A stretch of DNA of 60,000 nt from Bolinopsis microptera (taxonomy: Eukaryota > Ctenophora > Tentaculata > Lobata > Bolinopsidae). The stretch lies in NCBI RefSeq assembly GCF_026151205.1, contig NC_087077.1, positions 6,288,483 to 6,348,482 on the forward strand, read 5' to 3'. The stretch's first letter is position 1. Each line of letters starts with the position of its first letter. Under the pieces are notes generated by a model, which had not been told where the DNA came from, did no database searches, and saw only the letters and a list, made by a program, of their open reading frames with translations. Shown piece by piece: positions 1 to 11,100 of the stretch. The position numbers and the translations under genes were made by a program.

Positions 1-137
1 GGAACTATTATATATTCTCTTATCAGGTTCTCCCAGACCAGTACCACTGATCTCTATTATATCTCTTATCAGGTTCTCCCAGACCAGTACCACTGATCTC
101 TCATCTATATATCTCTTATCAGGTTCTCCCAGACCAG
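1..137 (+). repeat. Three-copy tandem repeat covering a 3' splice site
   Basis: Three copies of a unit of about 48 bp containing CTCTTATCAGGTTCTCCCAG and ending in AGACCAG. The third AGACCAG is the apparent acceptor of the exon that starts at 138, so the acceptor end has been copied upstream twice. Seen directly; whether the upstream copies are used in splicing is unknown. Confidence 0.7.
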
Positions 138-719
138 CCAGAGACAGAATGGGAGAGATGGATTCTGAGGAAAGCTAAGGAGCTGTCTTTCTCTCAGGAG
201 CGTGAAAAAGAGAATAGAAAAGAGGAGCGAAGAAAAAGAAGGGAACTTAAACGTGCAAACCGTGATAAGTTGAAGATGCAGGAGAAAGTTATAGAAGATT
301 GGAAGGCTAAGAAATTGGAAGAACACAAGGAAAGAGTAGTGGCAGAACTTGAGAAACAGAGAGAAGACAAAGAAAAGAAGGCTTTTGAGAAAGAGGAAAT
401 ACTGGAGAAATCAGTTTTAGCTCGAAAGGAATGGAAACAGATAAAAACCGAAAAATTAAAGTATTGTGAAGCTAAAAAAATTGCCGAGGAAGAAAAATTA
501 GCTCGTTTGAAGGAAGAACGGAGGATAAAAGCGAAACAGAAATACGAAGATTGGTTAAAAAACCACCAACCAGTACCCTCCAATAAACCAGCTAACAGGC
601 CTAAGACTTTGTCAGATGTGTACAGCAGTCCAACAAGTAGACCAAACACAGCGCCTTGGGTCAATGGGACTGATATTTCTTATGAGAAGGTTAAAGTTCT
701 GTACACGCCCTTTTTATAA
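138..719 (+). CDS. Terminal exon of a coiled-coil protein, CCDC34-like
   Basis: An open frame runs from an AG acceptor at 137 to a TAA at 717-719, encoding 193 residues without needing an internal Met. The first about 140 residues are a nearly uninterrupted charged helix, rich in E, K and R with regular Leu and Ile spacing, predicted to form a long coiled coil. It ends in a YEDWLKNHQPVPSNKP-type segment and a Pro/Ser/Thr tail (SRPNTAPW). A Lys/Glu helix followed by a Trp-Leu-Lys and Pro-rich tail resembles the C-terminus of CCDC34, a ciliary or sperm coiled-coil protein in vertebrates. Upstream exons lie outside the window. The family name rests on that tail pattern only; any KE-rich coiled-coil protein is an alternative. 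The next gene on the same strand starts 1.2 kb downstream. Confidence 0.6.
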   Translation, partial: PETEWERWILRKAKELSFSQEREKENRKEERRKRRELKRANRDKLKMQEKVIEDWKAKKLEEHKERVVAELEKQREDKEKKAFEKEEILEKSVLARKEWKQIKTEKLKYCEAKKIAEEEKLARLKEERRIKAKQKYEDWLKNHQPVPSNKPANRPKTLSDVYSSPTSRPNTAPWVNGTDISYEKVKVLYTPFL

Positions 720-1912
720 GGGTGATATCCAGGACTATTAAAAAATCACACTGTACATAATATATATAACATAATATTATATAATATACTCAAATGTGTT
801 ACCTGTTTTGCAAAGTGTTAAAACTAGGAGCTATTCATAAAGCAGTTCAAAGTAAACGATCAACGTAATCGCCCAACTTTAAGTTTCATGTGTAACAATC
901 ATCAGGGACATAAATACAATCGAAATAACAAAAATTATAATGATATTATTATTTATATTATTTTTGTAATAATAATATTATAATGTAAATAATAATATTA
1001 CTGTTACACATGAAACTTAAAGTTGGACGATTACGTTGATCGTACCGCTTTATTTACAATATACTCTGTATATTAAAAGAGTGGGTTAGTTAGTTAGGGT
1101 ATATTCAAAAAGAGTGGGGTAGTTAGAGTGGGGTAAAGAGTTGGATCTGGTTTATAATATTATGGTAAAACACTGAATGTATCGCATTTCCCTAGTTACT
1201 AATTTCCCTAATTACTACTGAAACATTTCTTTAACGCTGAACTGAGGCTGCAAGCATTGATATTTCAAACTAATGGAATCGAACGTTATAACACTAATAC
1301 ATTTAACAGTTTTGGAATATCCAATATACTACAGATTAAAGATAATTTCATATTCTATCGTAACAAAATCTAAAATTGTTTGATTTTTAGAGTGGGGCGG
1401 TTATGACTTAATTAATGTTCTTTGTGTGTCCACTGTATATATGTATAATGTGAAGAGTACTATCTAACCATAGTAGAGGTTATATGAACCGAACATAGTA
1501 CTACACTATGTAATATATACTAGCTCAAGTACAATTCTTGTTATTTTATTAACCCAGATTACACATCATGTAAATTTATATTGAAAACTTATCAGATATT
1601 TTGATTTTAACACGCATTTGTGATATATCACATGCAATGACAAGAACATTTCCAGCAAGTATTATTTGTTAGGAGAGCCAGATGACACTTTACTATAAAG
1701 AATAAACATGTTTGTTGTTTTATGCTGCATTGTAAATAACTTTTTCTCACAAATACGCTCCGTTTTTTGTGTCTATTAAGTAAAATCAACATAATGCGAG
1801 ATTGATTTGTCATATTCGTCTGTTCTTTCAAAACTTAATTCTTGAAATTACTTCAATTTACAATCTAATTTGTGACACCTAGCTAACTTAACAAAGTTTA
1901 GCGTTAGTTAAA
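720..1912. other. Intergenic interval with one MITE
   Basis: AT-rich spacer between the coiled-coil gene and the VWA gene. Apart from the inverted-repeat element at 839-1050 I see no exon-like frame. The start codon of the next gene is preceded by an in-frame TAA at 1889-1891. Confidence 0.6.
839..1050. mobile_element. MITE with about 42-bp terminal inverted repeats
   Basis: The arm at 856-897 (starting ACGATCAACGTAATCG) is repeated in reverse complement at 1002-1043 with one mismatch. Both arms continue outward to a shared ATAAAGCRGT end, with a short insertion on the left. The 100-bp centre is nearly pure A/T. No coding capacity. Superfamily unknown, because no clear target duplication is visible. 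Confidence 0.7.
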
Positions 1913-2164
1913 ATGACAGTTATCGGGGAAACACACCCCTTTGTCTCAGTGGGAGCTCAGCCGGAACAAGCCTTCAAATCAGAGATATCACCTGATAACA
2001 CCTGGCAAACCATATCGAAAGAGAAAGCAGAAAGTGAAACTCTGCTTGGTGGTGAATATAAAGATGTGTTTGGTGTGTTACAAGGGAGGAACATGGTGTT
2101 TTGTGTAGACTGTAGTGGTAGTATGTACGAGCATCTGCCCATCATCATACACCAGTTATACGAG
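1913..2164 (+). CDS. VWA gene exon 1 (start, MIDAS strand)
   Basis: 84 codons from ATG at 1913, chosen because an in-frame TAA lies 22 bases upstream. It ends in phase 0 at TACGAG|GTGGGC. It encodes the first VWA beta strand and MIDAS loop VFCVDCSGSMYEHL. The frame happens to stay open through the 60-bp intronic repeat that follows, but joining to exon 2 makes the better VWA domain. Confidence 0.8.
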
Positions 2165-5100
2165 GTGGGCACAATGAGTATTATTATTAGTAACAGTTTA
2201 ATAGAGTCAATCTCTTCAAGACTCCTCCTGAAAATGAATATTATTATTAGTAACAGTTTAATAGAGTCAATCTCTTCAAGACTCCTCCTGAAAATGAATA
2301 TTATTATTAGTAACAGTTTAATAGAGTCAATCTCTTCAAGACTCCTCCTGAAAATGAGTATTATTATTAGTAATAGTTTAATAGTCAATCTCTTCAAGAC
2401 TCCTCCTGAAAATGAGTATTATTATTAGTGATACTTTAATAGAGTCAATCTCTTATGACAAACTATGACAATATACGACAAGATTTGACAACATATGACA
2501 ATATACGACAATACATGACAATATACGACAAGATTTGACAATATACGACAATATATGACAGTATACGACAAGATTGACAATATGTGACAAACCGTGGGAA
2601 AATGGGCACTCTCGGACCTCGGTCCCTGTCCCTCCTGGAGCCTCCCCCCTCCTGGAGCCCCCCCCCTCCTGGAGCCCCCCTCCGGGCGCCTCGCCTCCTG
2701 GAGCCTTCCCTCCTGGAGCCTCCCCTCCTGGAGGCTCCCCTCCTGGAGCCCCCTCCTGGAGCCCCCCTCCTGGAGCCTCGCCTCCTGGAGCCTCCCCTCC
2801 TCGAGCCTCCCCTCCTGGAGCCCCCCCTCCTGGAGCCCCCCTCCTGGAGCCTCCCCTCCTGGAGCCCCTCCCTCCTGGAGCCCCCCTCCTGGAGCCTCCC
2901 CTCCTGGAGCCCTTCTCCTGGAGCCCCCCCTCCTGGAGCCCCCCTCCTGGAGCCCCCTTCCTGGATATATTGACTGTTCTCTAAACATAATGTTACAGGT
3001 ATTAAAAGAGCGCCTAATGCAAGACATGGTAACGAAGTGTTCCACACAGTTCAATATAATAGCATTCAGTACTCTGGGGAGGAGGTACAGCGAGGAACCT
3101 GTCACTCTCAGTCAGCAGTCTCTTCAGAGTGCCTACACTTGGCTCAGGTTAGTAGTTCGTACTAGCGCACTTGGGTAATTTCATTCTCCTGATAATTTTA
3201 TAAAGTTATAAGGAAAACAAAATGATGTTTCACCCTTGGTTGATGAAATAATTAAATTATATGGTTGCGGGGATACACTCATTGTGAGCCCAGGTAAGGC
3301 ATGTTACAGGTGATCAGGTTTGTAGATGTTACAGGTGACCAGGTTTGTAGATGTTACAGGTGACCAGGTTTGTAGATGTTACAGGTGACCAGGTTTGTAG
3401 ATGTTACAGGTGACCAGGTTTATAGATGTTTCTGATAATTGTAACTACAGGAACCTAGAAACTGAGACTAGCAGTAACACACTAGACGCACTGTTACAAG
3501 CCTTCTCTGACTGCACAGTGGACACAGTGTACCTGGTTACAGATGGACTCCCTGACCAGCGGCCTGCCCTGGTGGTCGAGTGCGTGTTACGCAACAACAG
3601 GGGGAGACCCATAGTATCAGTCAGTATTGGAGCTGGCAGTAACGGTAACGCTGACTTGCTGCTGACTGACCTGGCATCAGTTACAGGTCAGTTCACTGTT
3701 TCTCTATACTTATGCGTGTGTACATAGTGTAAGCTTACATTCAGTTTCTGATGCAGATTGAACTTCCGTATGCTTTCTTACTGCCTCAGTAAGCAAGAGA
3801 ATTATTATTATCTGGTAGTTTCTCTGTATTCTAGGTTCTAAGTGGTAACTATATAAATAAATTAGAAACATTTTGAAATCTTTAAAAAATATGTAGCATT
3901 TAGGCTTAAATAGTGTAATTTGGTTTAGCTAAGAGTTGTTTGCAAGCAAACTCGTATAATGCATGCTTGCGTGTTTTTAGAAGCGTGCAGAACTTGAACT
4001 TACAATGAACACAGCAAAACAGAGCAGAGGCCTCTGCCATACAGAATGAGTAAAGAGCAAATTAGGGTAATTTATGTCGACCAAGTTGATGAAGGTCACA
4101 TTTTGATAAATTCAGTAATTGTGGAAGTTTCTCCACTATACTTACTTAATTCTGCTTTACCTCAATCTGCAACAATCGGGGGCTATTTCTTACTTACTTG
4201 TACTTGAAAAGGTCTCCTCCTAGTCGTTGGAGTGGCCTGCACCACATAGTAACTCCTTTCTCCGGTGTATTAGACCTCTCCAGTGAACCCTGTCTGTAGC
4301 TTGTTGTTCTGCATCTTCTATCGTGATGTTATCGACACCTGTGAAGATTGCTGCATCCTCCCGGACACATGACAACCAGTTTTTCCGAGGTCTACCTCTC
4401 GACCTTTTACCATGCTTTGGGATCCAGTGCAGAAGATAGTTGGGTATTCTTTCTTCTGGCATCCTCACCACATGGCCAAACCATCGGAGTCTAGCTGCTC
4501 GTACGAAAGTATCAACAGGGGCGATGTTAGCCCGCTTAAGTACATCAGCATTAGATACATGATAAAACCATTTGATTTTCAGGATTCTCCTCAGACATCT
4601 ATGATGGAACACTTCAAATCTTTTCATCTGCGTCTGTGTGGTATTCCATACCTCACTTCCATAAAGCAGTATAGTGAGAACAGCCGCTTTGTAAATCCTG
4701 ATTTTAGTTGGAGTCTTAATGCTGCGACTGTACCATATACTGCTGAGCTGATAGAATGCCCCAGAGGCCTTTTGAATTCGAGCTGACAGTTCTTTGTCAA
4801 TTGTTCCATTCGCACTGATGATTGCACCCAAGTAAGTGAAATTGCTGACCTGCTGTATTGGGAGATGATATTTCACGTCTTTGTAATGTGTTATCTATAT
4901 AATATAATTAAAGTCATTATTGTAACGGTATATTAGAACCAGACATTCACCGAGTTCGCCAAGGATGGGCACATAGTTCACTCCACAAGATGCTCTGTCA
5001 AATTTTGCTTATATACCAAGCATCTACAGGAAAAATTCCTTGTAAAAATCTTTTTCCAGTTTTCACATAATATTTGATCAGACTTGCTGGAGACGAACGA

Positions 5101-8100
5101 GAAGGAAAAAAAAACAGACCGAAATTTGACCTTATGTTTTTGAGGCCAAATATTGAGGTTAACCTGTAATTACATGTTAAACTTAACTTAAACTTAAAAA
5201 GGTAAACCTCCTTTCGGGAAAAGACTGGCCACAACCAGGAGCTGAAACTTTAAGGACAAAGGCAAAAATCAAAATTCGCGATATCTCATAAACACAAGCT
5301 CAGATTTGTGCAGTGGCATAACGTTGCGCCCCCACCGAAAAAGTGCCCCCTTGTTGGCGCCTTTTTGCGCCCTCCCTAAAATTTAACAAATTAGGAGATT
5401 AGGTAATTTTAGAGGATACACTGTTAAAAAGTGTGTTTCTAGAGTGTTTAGCTAGTACCTCAGTTAAGTTTTTCGAAATTGTCCCACATTTAAACGACGA
5501 TTTGGCGTCCCCTTAAGATGGCGCCCTCCTGCAGAGCGGGGTCAGCGGGGCCCTTCGTTACACCACTGGCACTAAGAATTAAATTGCGTTATGTTTGGAT
5601 TGAGCGAGTTACTTTCGCACCGGTTTAACTACGAAAATGTAATAATGCGTGTTTTCGAATACTATAATAGGCATTAGGCGGGTTTATACTTTTGCATTTC
5701 AACTGCGATAGTGAAGTCCCGGCCGAAGGCACGGGTTACACTAGTTCTTCTATAATTTTTAGGATTTAGATTTACTATTTTACCATTATTCAGTTCATGT
5801 GTAATCCCATGATTATTCTTTTACTTAACTTACCAGGAACACAGTCGTTATTTCGCAGAAATGCTGAAATATTTTCGTTTTTGTAGCGCGCGAAAACGTT
5901 TTACTGAATCATCAAACATTCTAATGCGCGCGCGCTCGAAAATATTAAGTAGAAATCAGTAAGAAATCTTTTGAGGTAGTTCCGGATGTCCTAGCTCGCG
6001 TGGCAACCATGCCCATAATAGCTTCATTTTTCTTCACCCAATAATCCCAAATCGCCTTAACATGTCAAAAACCAAGCTGAGTGTTTCACTTGTAGCTAGT
6101 GGTCTTCTTCCATGAAATTTAATTCCAGATTGAATTCGCAACCTCATTTACTAACTTTCATTGTAACATGGTTATCACTGCTATTAGCTATACTGAATCT
6201 ATTCAGGAAAAAGAAACATTGAGCTACTTTCTAACTCCCTTTCACCCACACGTCATTCTTTCAGAAAGTGCTGATTTTGGCTTGTTTTGTTTACCAAGAA
6301 TCATTTTAATCATTTTAAAATACTGTAGAATTTGACAATTCCAGTATTGTTATAATATAATTATAGTACAGTAAAACATCTATACTGGGTCTCTCGCGCG
6401 GGGGAAATAAAACTTGCAAGATATACAATACAGTATGGAGAAGGTCACCTCATCCCAATCTGTACATACGTCATACATACATGCTACACTGTTTGCTTAT
6501 CCCAATCTTTTGCCTCACAAATAAATTATCAATGTATTATAGAGAAAAAAGAAGCCCGGTATATCGAGGTACCCGGCATAGAGACTAGAGAGGTTCGACT
6601 GTACATATTTTCTCAGGTCAATTTATCGACTCAATTGAAAAGCGTTTTGTTCTGATTAAAATAAGTTATTACTAAAATTTTTATTACTAAAATGTGAACA
6701 TTAAATCATGTTTTTCTGTTAAATTGCTCAGTTTTGTGCCCAATAATCGTAACAAATTCTCACTGTTGAATATAACAGATTTTTGCAAAAATGGACATAA
6801 TCTCTGGAAAGCAAACCAACCATCAAAGGTCCTGTGCTCAATAGTCAGTTACGCCACTGAGTCACCAAGTCTCTTAACCTCTTCTCCTCATCTACAAGAG
6901 CCTTCTCATGGCTCTGTCGTTGTGTTTCCTCATCTTGTCCAGCACCTCCTGTTCTGATACCTGTTTCGTTATCTTGAACTGATACTCCAGCTTGTTGTCT
7001 AACTTCATCGCTAAACTGTTCCCACATCTCCCGCAGTTTGCTTTGTCAGCTCTGAAAATAGTATTGGTAACTTTTATCTGAGAATACCATATTAAGCATT
7101 ATAATATATATTAAGCATTATAATATAATTAAATTAGAACCCAGTTGTATTGACTATTGTGTATTGGTATTACTAATACTAGCAGGAACCCGTATAACCC
7201 TAAAATGGTGTCAAGACTCAAGAGACTAAAATAATTATACCTATTTAATTTGCGTTTTTGACACCACTTGGGGGTCCAAATTTTGGGCTCTAAAACTCCT
7301 ATTCCTTGGCCAATTTTTTATTTTTTCATGCTGATTTGGAGGCCATTAAAGCATTTGACCCAGTCAAAAAAAGTTTCAGTTGTATATCTTTTACGGTTTT
7401 TGCGGAAAGTCGCGTTAAAGTTGATGCCGTGGTGTCAGTAAAATGGTACGGATAAACACATCCATATATATCGTCTCGCTTTATATATAGTAAGATTGGT
7501 TACTAATTTAGTAACCTGTGTCTGTAAATAGAACCCAGCTGCCCGCAGATCAGGCACTCCACCTCCAGTATGTGGACAGCTGGTGACTTGTTCTTTGTAA
7601 GGCACTCTCTGTAGGGCAGTCTAAAATCGTGCTCCTTTTTCACCGGTACTACCTGTAGACATCCCAAATATATAGACATCCCAAATATATACCGGTACTA
7701 CCTGTAGACATCCCAAATATATACAGGTACTACCTGTAGACATCCCAAATATATACAGGTACTGCCTGTAGACATCCCAAATATATACAGGTACTACCTG
7801 TAGACATCCCAAATACATATAGAATTTTGATGAAGACCCCCCCGGCCCCCTTAACTGCAACAATAACCCCACCAGATTAGAAGTATCATTAACTGCAACA
7901 ATAACCCCACCAGATTAGAAGTATCATTAACTGCAACAATAACCCCACCAGATTAGAAGTATCATTAACTGCAACAATAACCCCACCAGATTAGAAGTAT
8001 CATTAACTGCAACAGCCTCCTCCTCCTCATATCTCTTCCTAAAGTTAACGGGACTCAGTCTCAAGTCCAGTTCTCCCGGATCCTGTTTGGCAGGTGCTGA

Positions 8101-11100
8101 GGTACAGAGATAGTTTCTATCGTGCCTAGGGAGAGAGTATAGCGTTACCATGGTTACATGTTACTACATAATAATGTGACATTGTACCTGTTAAATTGTC
8201 GGGTGGCTGGTTGTGACATTGTACCTGTTAAATTGTCGGGTGGCTGGTTGTGACATTGTACCTCTTAAATTGTCGGGTGGCTGGTTGTGACATTGTACCT
8301 CTTAAATTGTCGGGTGGCTGGTTGTGACATTGTACCTGTTAAATTGTCGGGTGGCTGGTTGTGACATTGTACCTGTTAAATTGTCGGGTGGCTGGTTGTG
8401 ACATTGTACCTCTTAAATTGTCGGGTGGCTAGTTGTGACATTGTACCTTTTAAATTGTCGGGTGGCTGGTTGTGACATGCTCTTCAAGTAGCTTCCTTGT
8501 GTCAGAGACTTGCCGAATATCTTAGTAGTCCCTGTCAGGAGTAAGGGACCTCTGTTTGCAGCGCGTGTCTGGTTGGAGATATCCTTACTGCTCTGCAAAT
8601 TGTGGCTTTTAAGAAATAGCAACCTAGCGAAGGTAATAAAGAAAACAATGACCCAAATAAAAGCTTATCTATAGAGGTTATGATTTAGTCATGCAGACGT
8701 ATTAAAAGAAAATTTGAAGTATCTCTAGACACTGGTGTGCATGTCAACAGCGAGATAAAACAAAGTCGACCATTGATTTACTTGGTAAACCTAGACTACA
8801 AGGTGTAGTGTGTGACTATACTACTACAGGGTGTACTGTACTGTACAACCTTTTAAACGATAATTTGAAGTAGGGTGTTAAAACTCCGATCTAAAATTGT
8901 TGTAGGGTGTGTACCTGTGTAAGTAGGGTGTGTACCTGTGTAAGAAGGTTTGCATCTGTGTAAGTAGGGTGTGTACCTGTGTGAGTAGGGTGTGTACCTG
9001 TGTGAGTAGGGTGTGTACCTGTGTGAGTAGGGTGTGTACCTGTGTGAGTAGGGTGTGTACCTGTGTAAGTAGGGTGTGTACCTGTGTAAGTAGGGTGTGT
9101 ACCTGTGTGAGTAGGGTGTGTACCTGTGTGAGTAGGGTGTGTACCTGTGTGAGTAGGGTGTGTACCTGTGTGAGTAGGGTGTGTACCTGTGTGAGTAGGG
9201 TGTGTACCTGTGTGAGTAGGGTGTGTACCTGTGTAAGTAGGGTGTGTACTGTGTAAGTAGGGTGTGTACCTGTGTAAGTAGGGTGTGTACCTGTGTAAGT
9301 AGGGTGTGTAGTGTGTAAGTAGGGTGTGTACCTGTGTAAGTAGGGTGTGTAGTGTGTAAGTAGGGTGTGTACCTGTGTAAGTAGGGTGTGTACCTGTGTA
9401 AGTAGGGTGTGTACCTGTGTAAGTAGGGTGTGTACCTGTGTAAGTAGGGTGTGTACCTGTGTAAGTAGGGTGTGTAGTGTGTAAGTAGGGTGTGTACCTG
9501 TGTAAGACTGGCAATGGTTCTCCGTATCTCATTAGACATGCTCACACACACTAACGAATCAGTCAGCTGCGAGGAATGGTACTTTATCTGGTGTTTAGGG
9601 TTGTCTTTAGTCCATATCTCGTGAGTCTGAACAAACCTAGTGGAACAATAACTAGCAATATGTTCTCTTAAGTGTTATAAGGGGCCGGGGGAGGGGGGGG
9701 GGGGTTTAGCGTTATATAATTATCAGATTCATAAGATTTGTATATTTTAAAACCCTTGCTACTACTACTACTAGGTAACCCTTGCTCGCATCTTAATATT
9801 ATGTGAATAACTTGAAAGGCGGTTATCTTATTTCCGGCGTTACTTACCCTTTCTGAGTTGCATGGTCATGTATATGAAAGCGGACGCTTAGTTTCGCCAT
9901 GAAAACTCTCACAGATGGAACTAGGAGCAAGTAGCAATTATACTTTAAACAAAACTACGAACTTGTGTATTAATCGAAATCTAAGAACTTGTGTATTAAT
10001 ATAAATCTAATATCACGACGACCTTATTATACTAGTACGAACGAAATACAGATTGCAGTCGAAATACAGATTGCAGTCAAAGTGATAGCTGCTTAGTGCT
10101 TATCGGCTCAATAATATTTAGTATTTATATAATATTTAATATTTATATAATATTTAATATTTGTATAGTATTTAATATTTATATGATATTTAATATTTAT
10201 ATAATATTTAATATTTATATAATATTTAATATTTATAAAACCACACATAATATTATGTTACTATTAAATACAATACGATCGATGTAAAATCGATTGTTTT
10301 AAACTGTTTATCAAACTGTTTATAAACTCTCTACAGTGCAAGTGGTCAGTGTTAACTGTTAATATATCTTATACGGACCATTTATAGCAAGAAATTAAAT
10401 AATGAGGCTTAACTATTCAGCATTTTAGCATAATTACAGAGAAGAGCCAATTATTTAAACAGTTTTATTTTAAACTGTCATAACTCCGGTTATCCGAGCT
10501 ACTATTATATGTACGCGGGGGAGTTGGTTAGGTCATCAGCAAAATAAACAATAACAACACTATGATTTTTAATTCAATATTATGTCATTAAAATTCTTTT
10601 TTTAAATGTTCAGTCCTAATAAGGGCATCATGTAAGGTGATATAACCACACAATACCTATAACATTGTATAGAGAAATTTCTAGACCTTTCAAAATCCCT
10701 CCCTCCCTCCCTCCCTCCCTCCCTCCCTCCCTCCCTAAATCCCTCCCTCCCTCCCTCCCTCCCTCCCTCCCTCCCTCCCTCCCTCCCTCCCTCCCTCCCT
10801 CCCTCCCTCCCTCCCTCCCTCCCTCCCTCCCTCCCTCCCTCCCTCCCTCCCTCCCTCCCTCCCTCCCTCCCTCCTTCCCGTATCGAAGATCCACCCTTGC
10901 CGTACTTATACCTGTTATGAGCAGAGGGTATAGGAGGTAGTTCTATCCCGTGAGAGTTGTAGATATTCCTAATAAGGGCATCACGTGAAGTGACGTCACC
11001 GTACATCTGACTAGGTGGGAGGTGTTGGTACTGCAGGGATATTATGCTCATTCTGTGCGGTAAATTACATGTATTTACTTATAGTTGTGGAAACTATACA

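Noticed and set aside
2173-2428. Coding extension of VWA exon 1 into a 20-residue repeat
   Set aside because: The frame stays open only because the unit is 60 bp. The hydrophobic repeat has no counterpart in VWA domains, and splicing at 2164 restores a normal domain in phase.
8853-9551. Long Tyr/His/Thr-rich - strand ORF and Cys/Val-rich + strand ORF
   Set aside because: Both are translations of the 21-bp array. Only the first few codons (exon 2 of nested gene C) are credible.
10602-11051. Gly/Arg/Glu repeat protein
   Set aside because: Translation of the GGGA microsatellite past a good donor at 10911.
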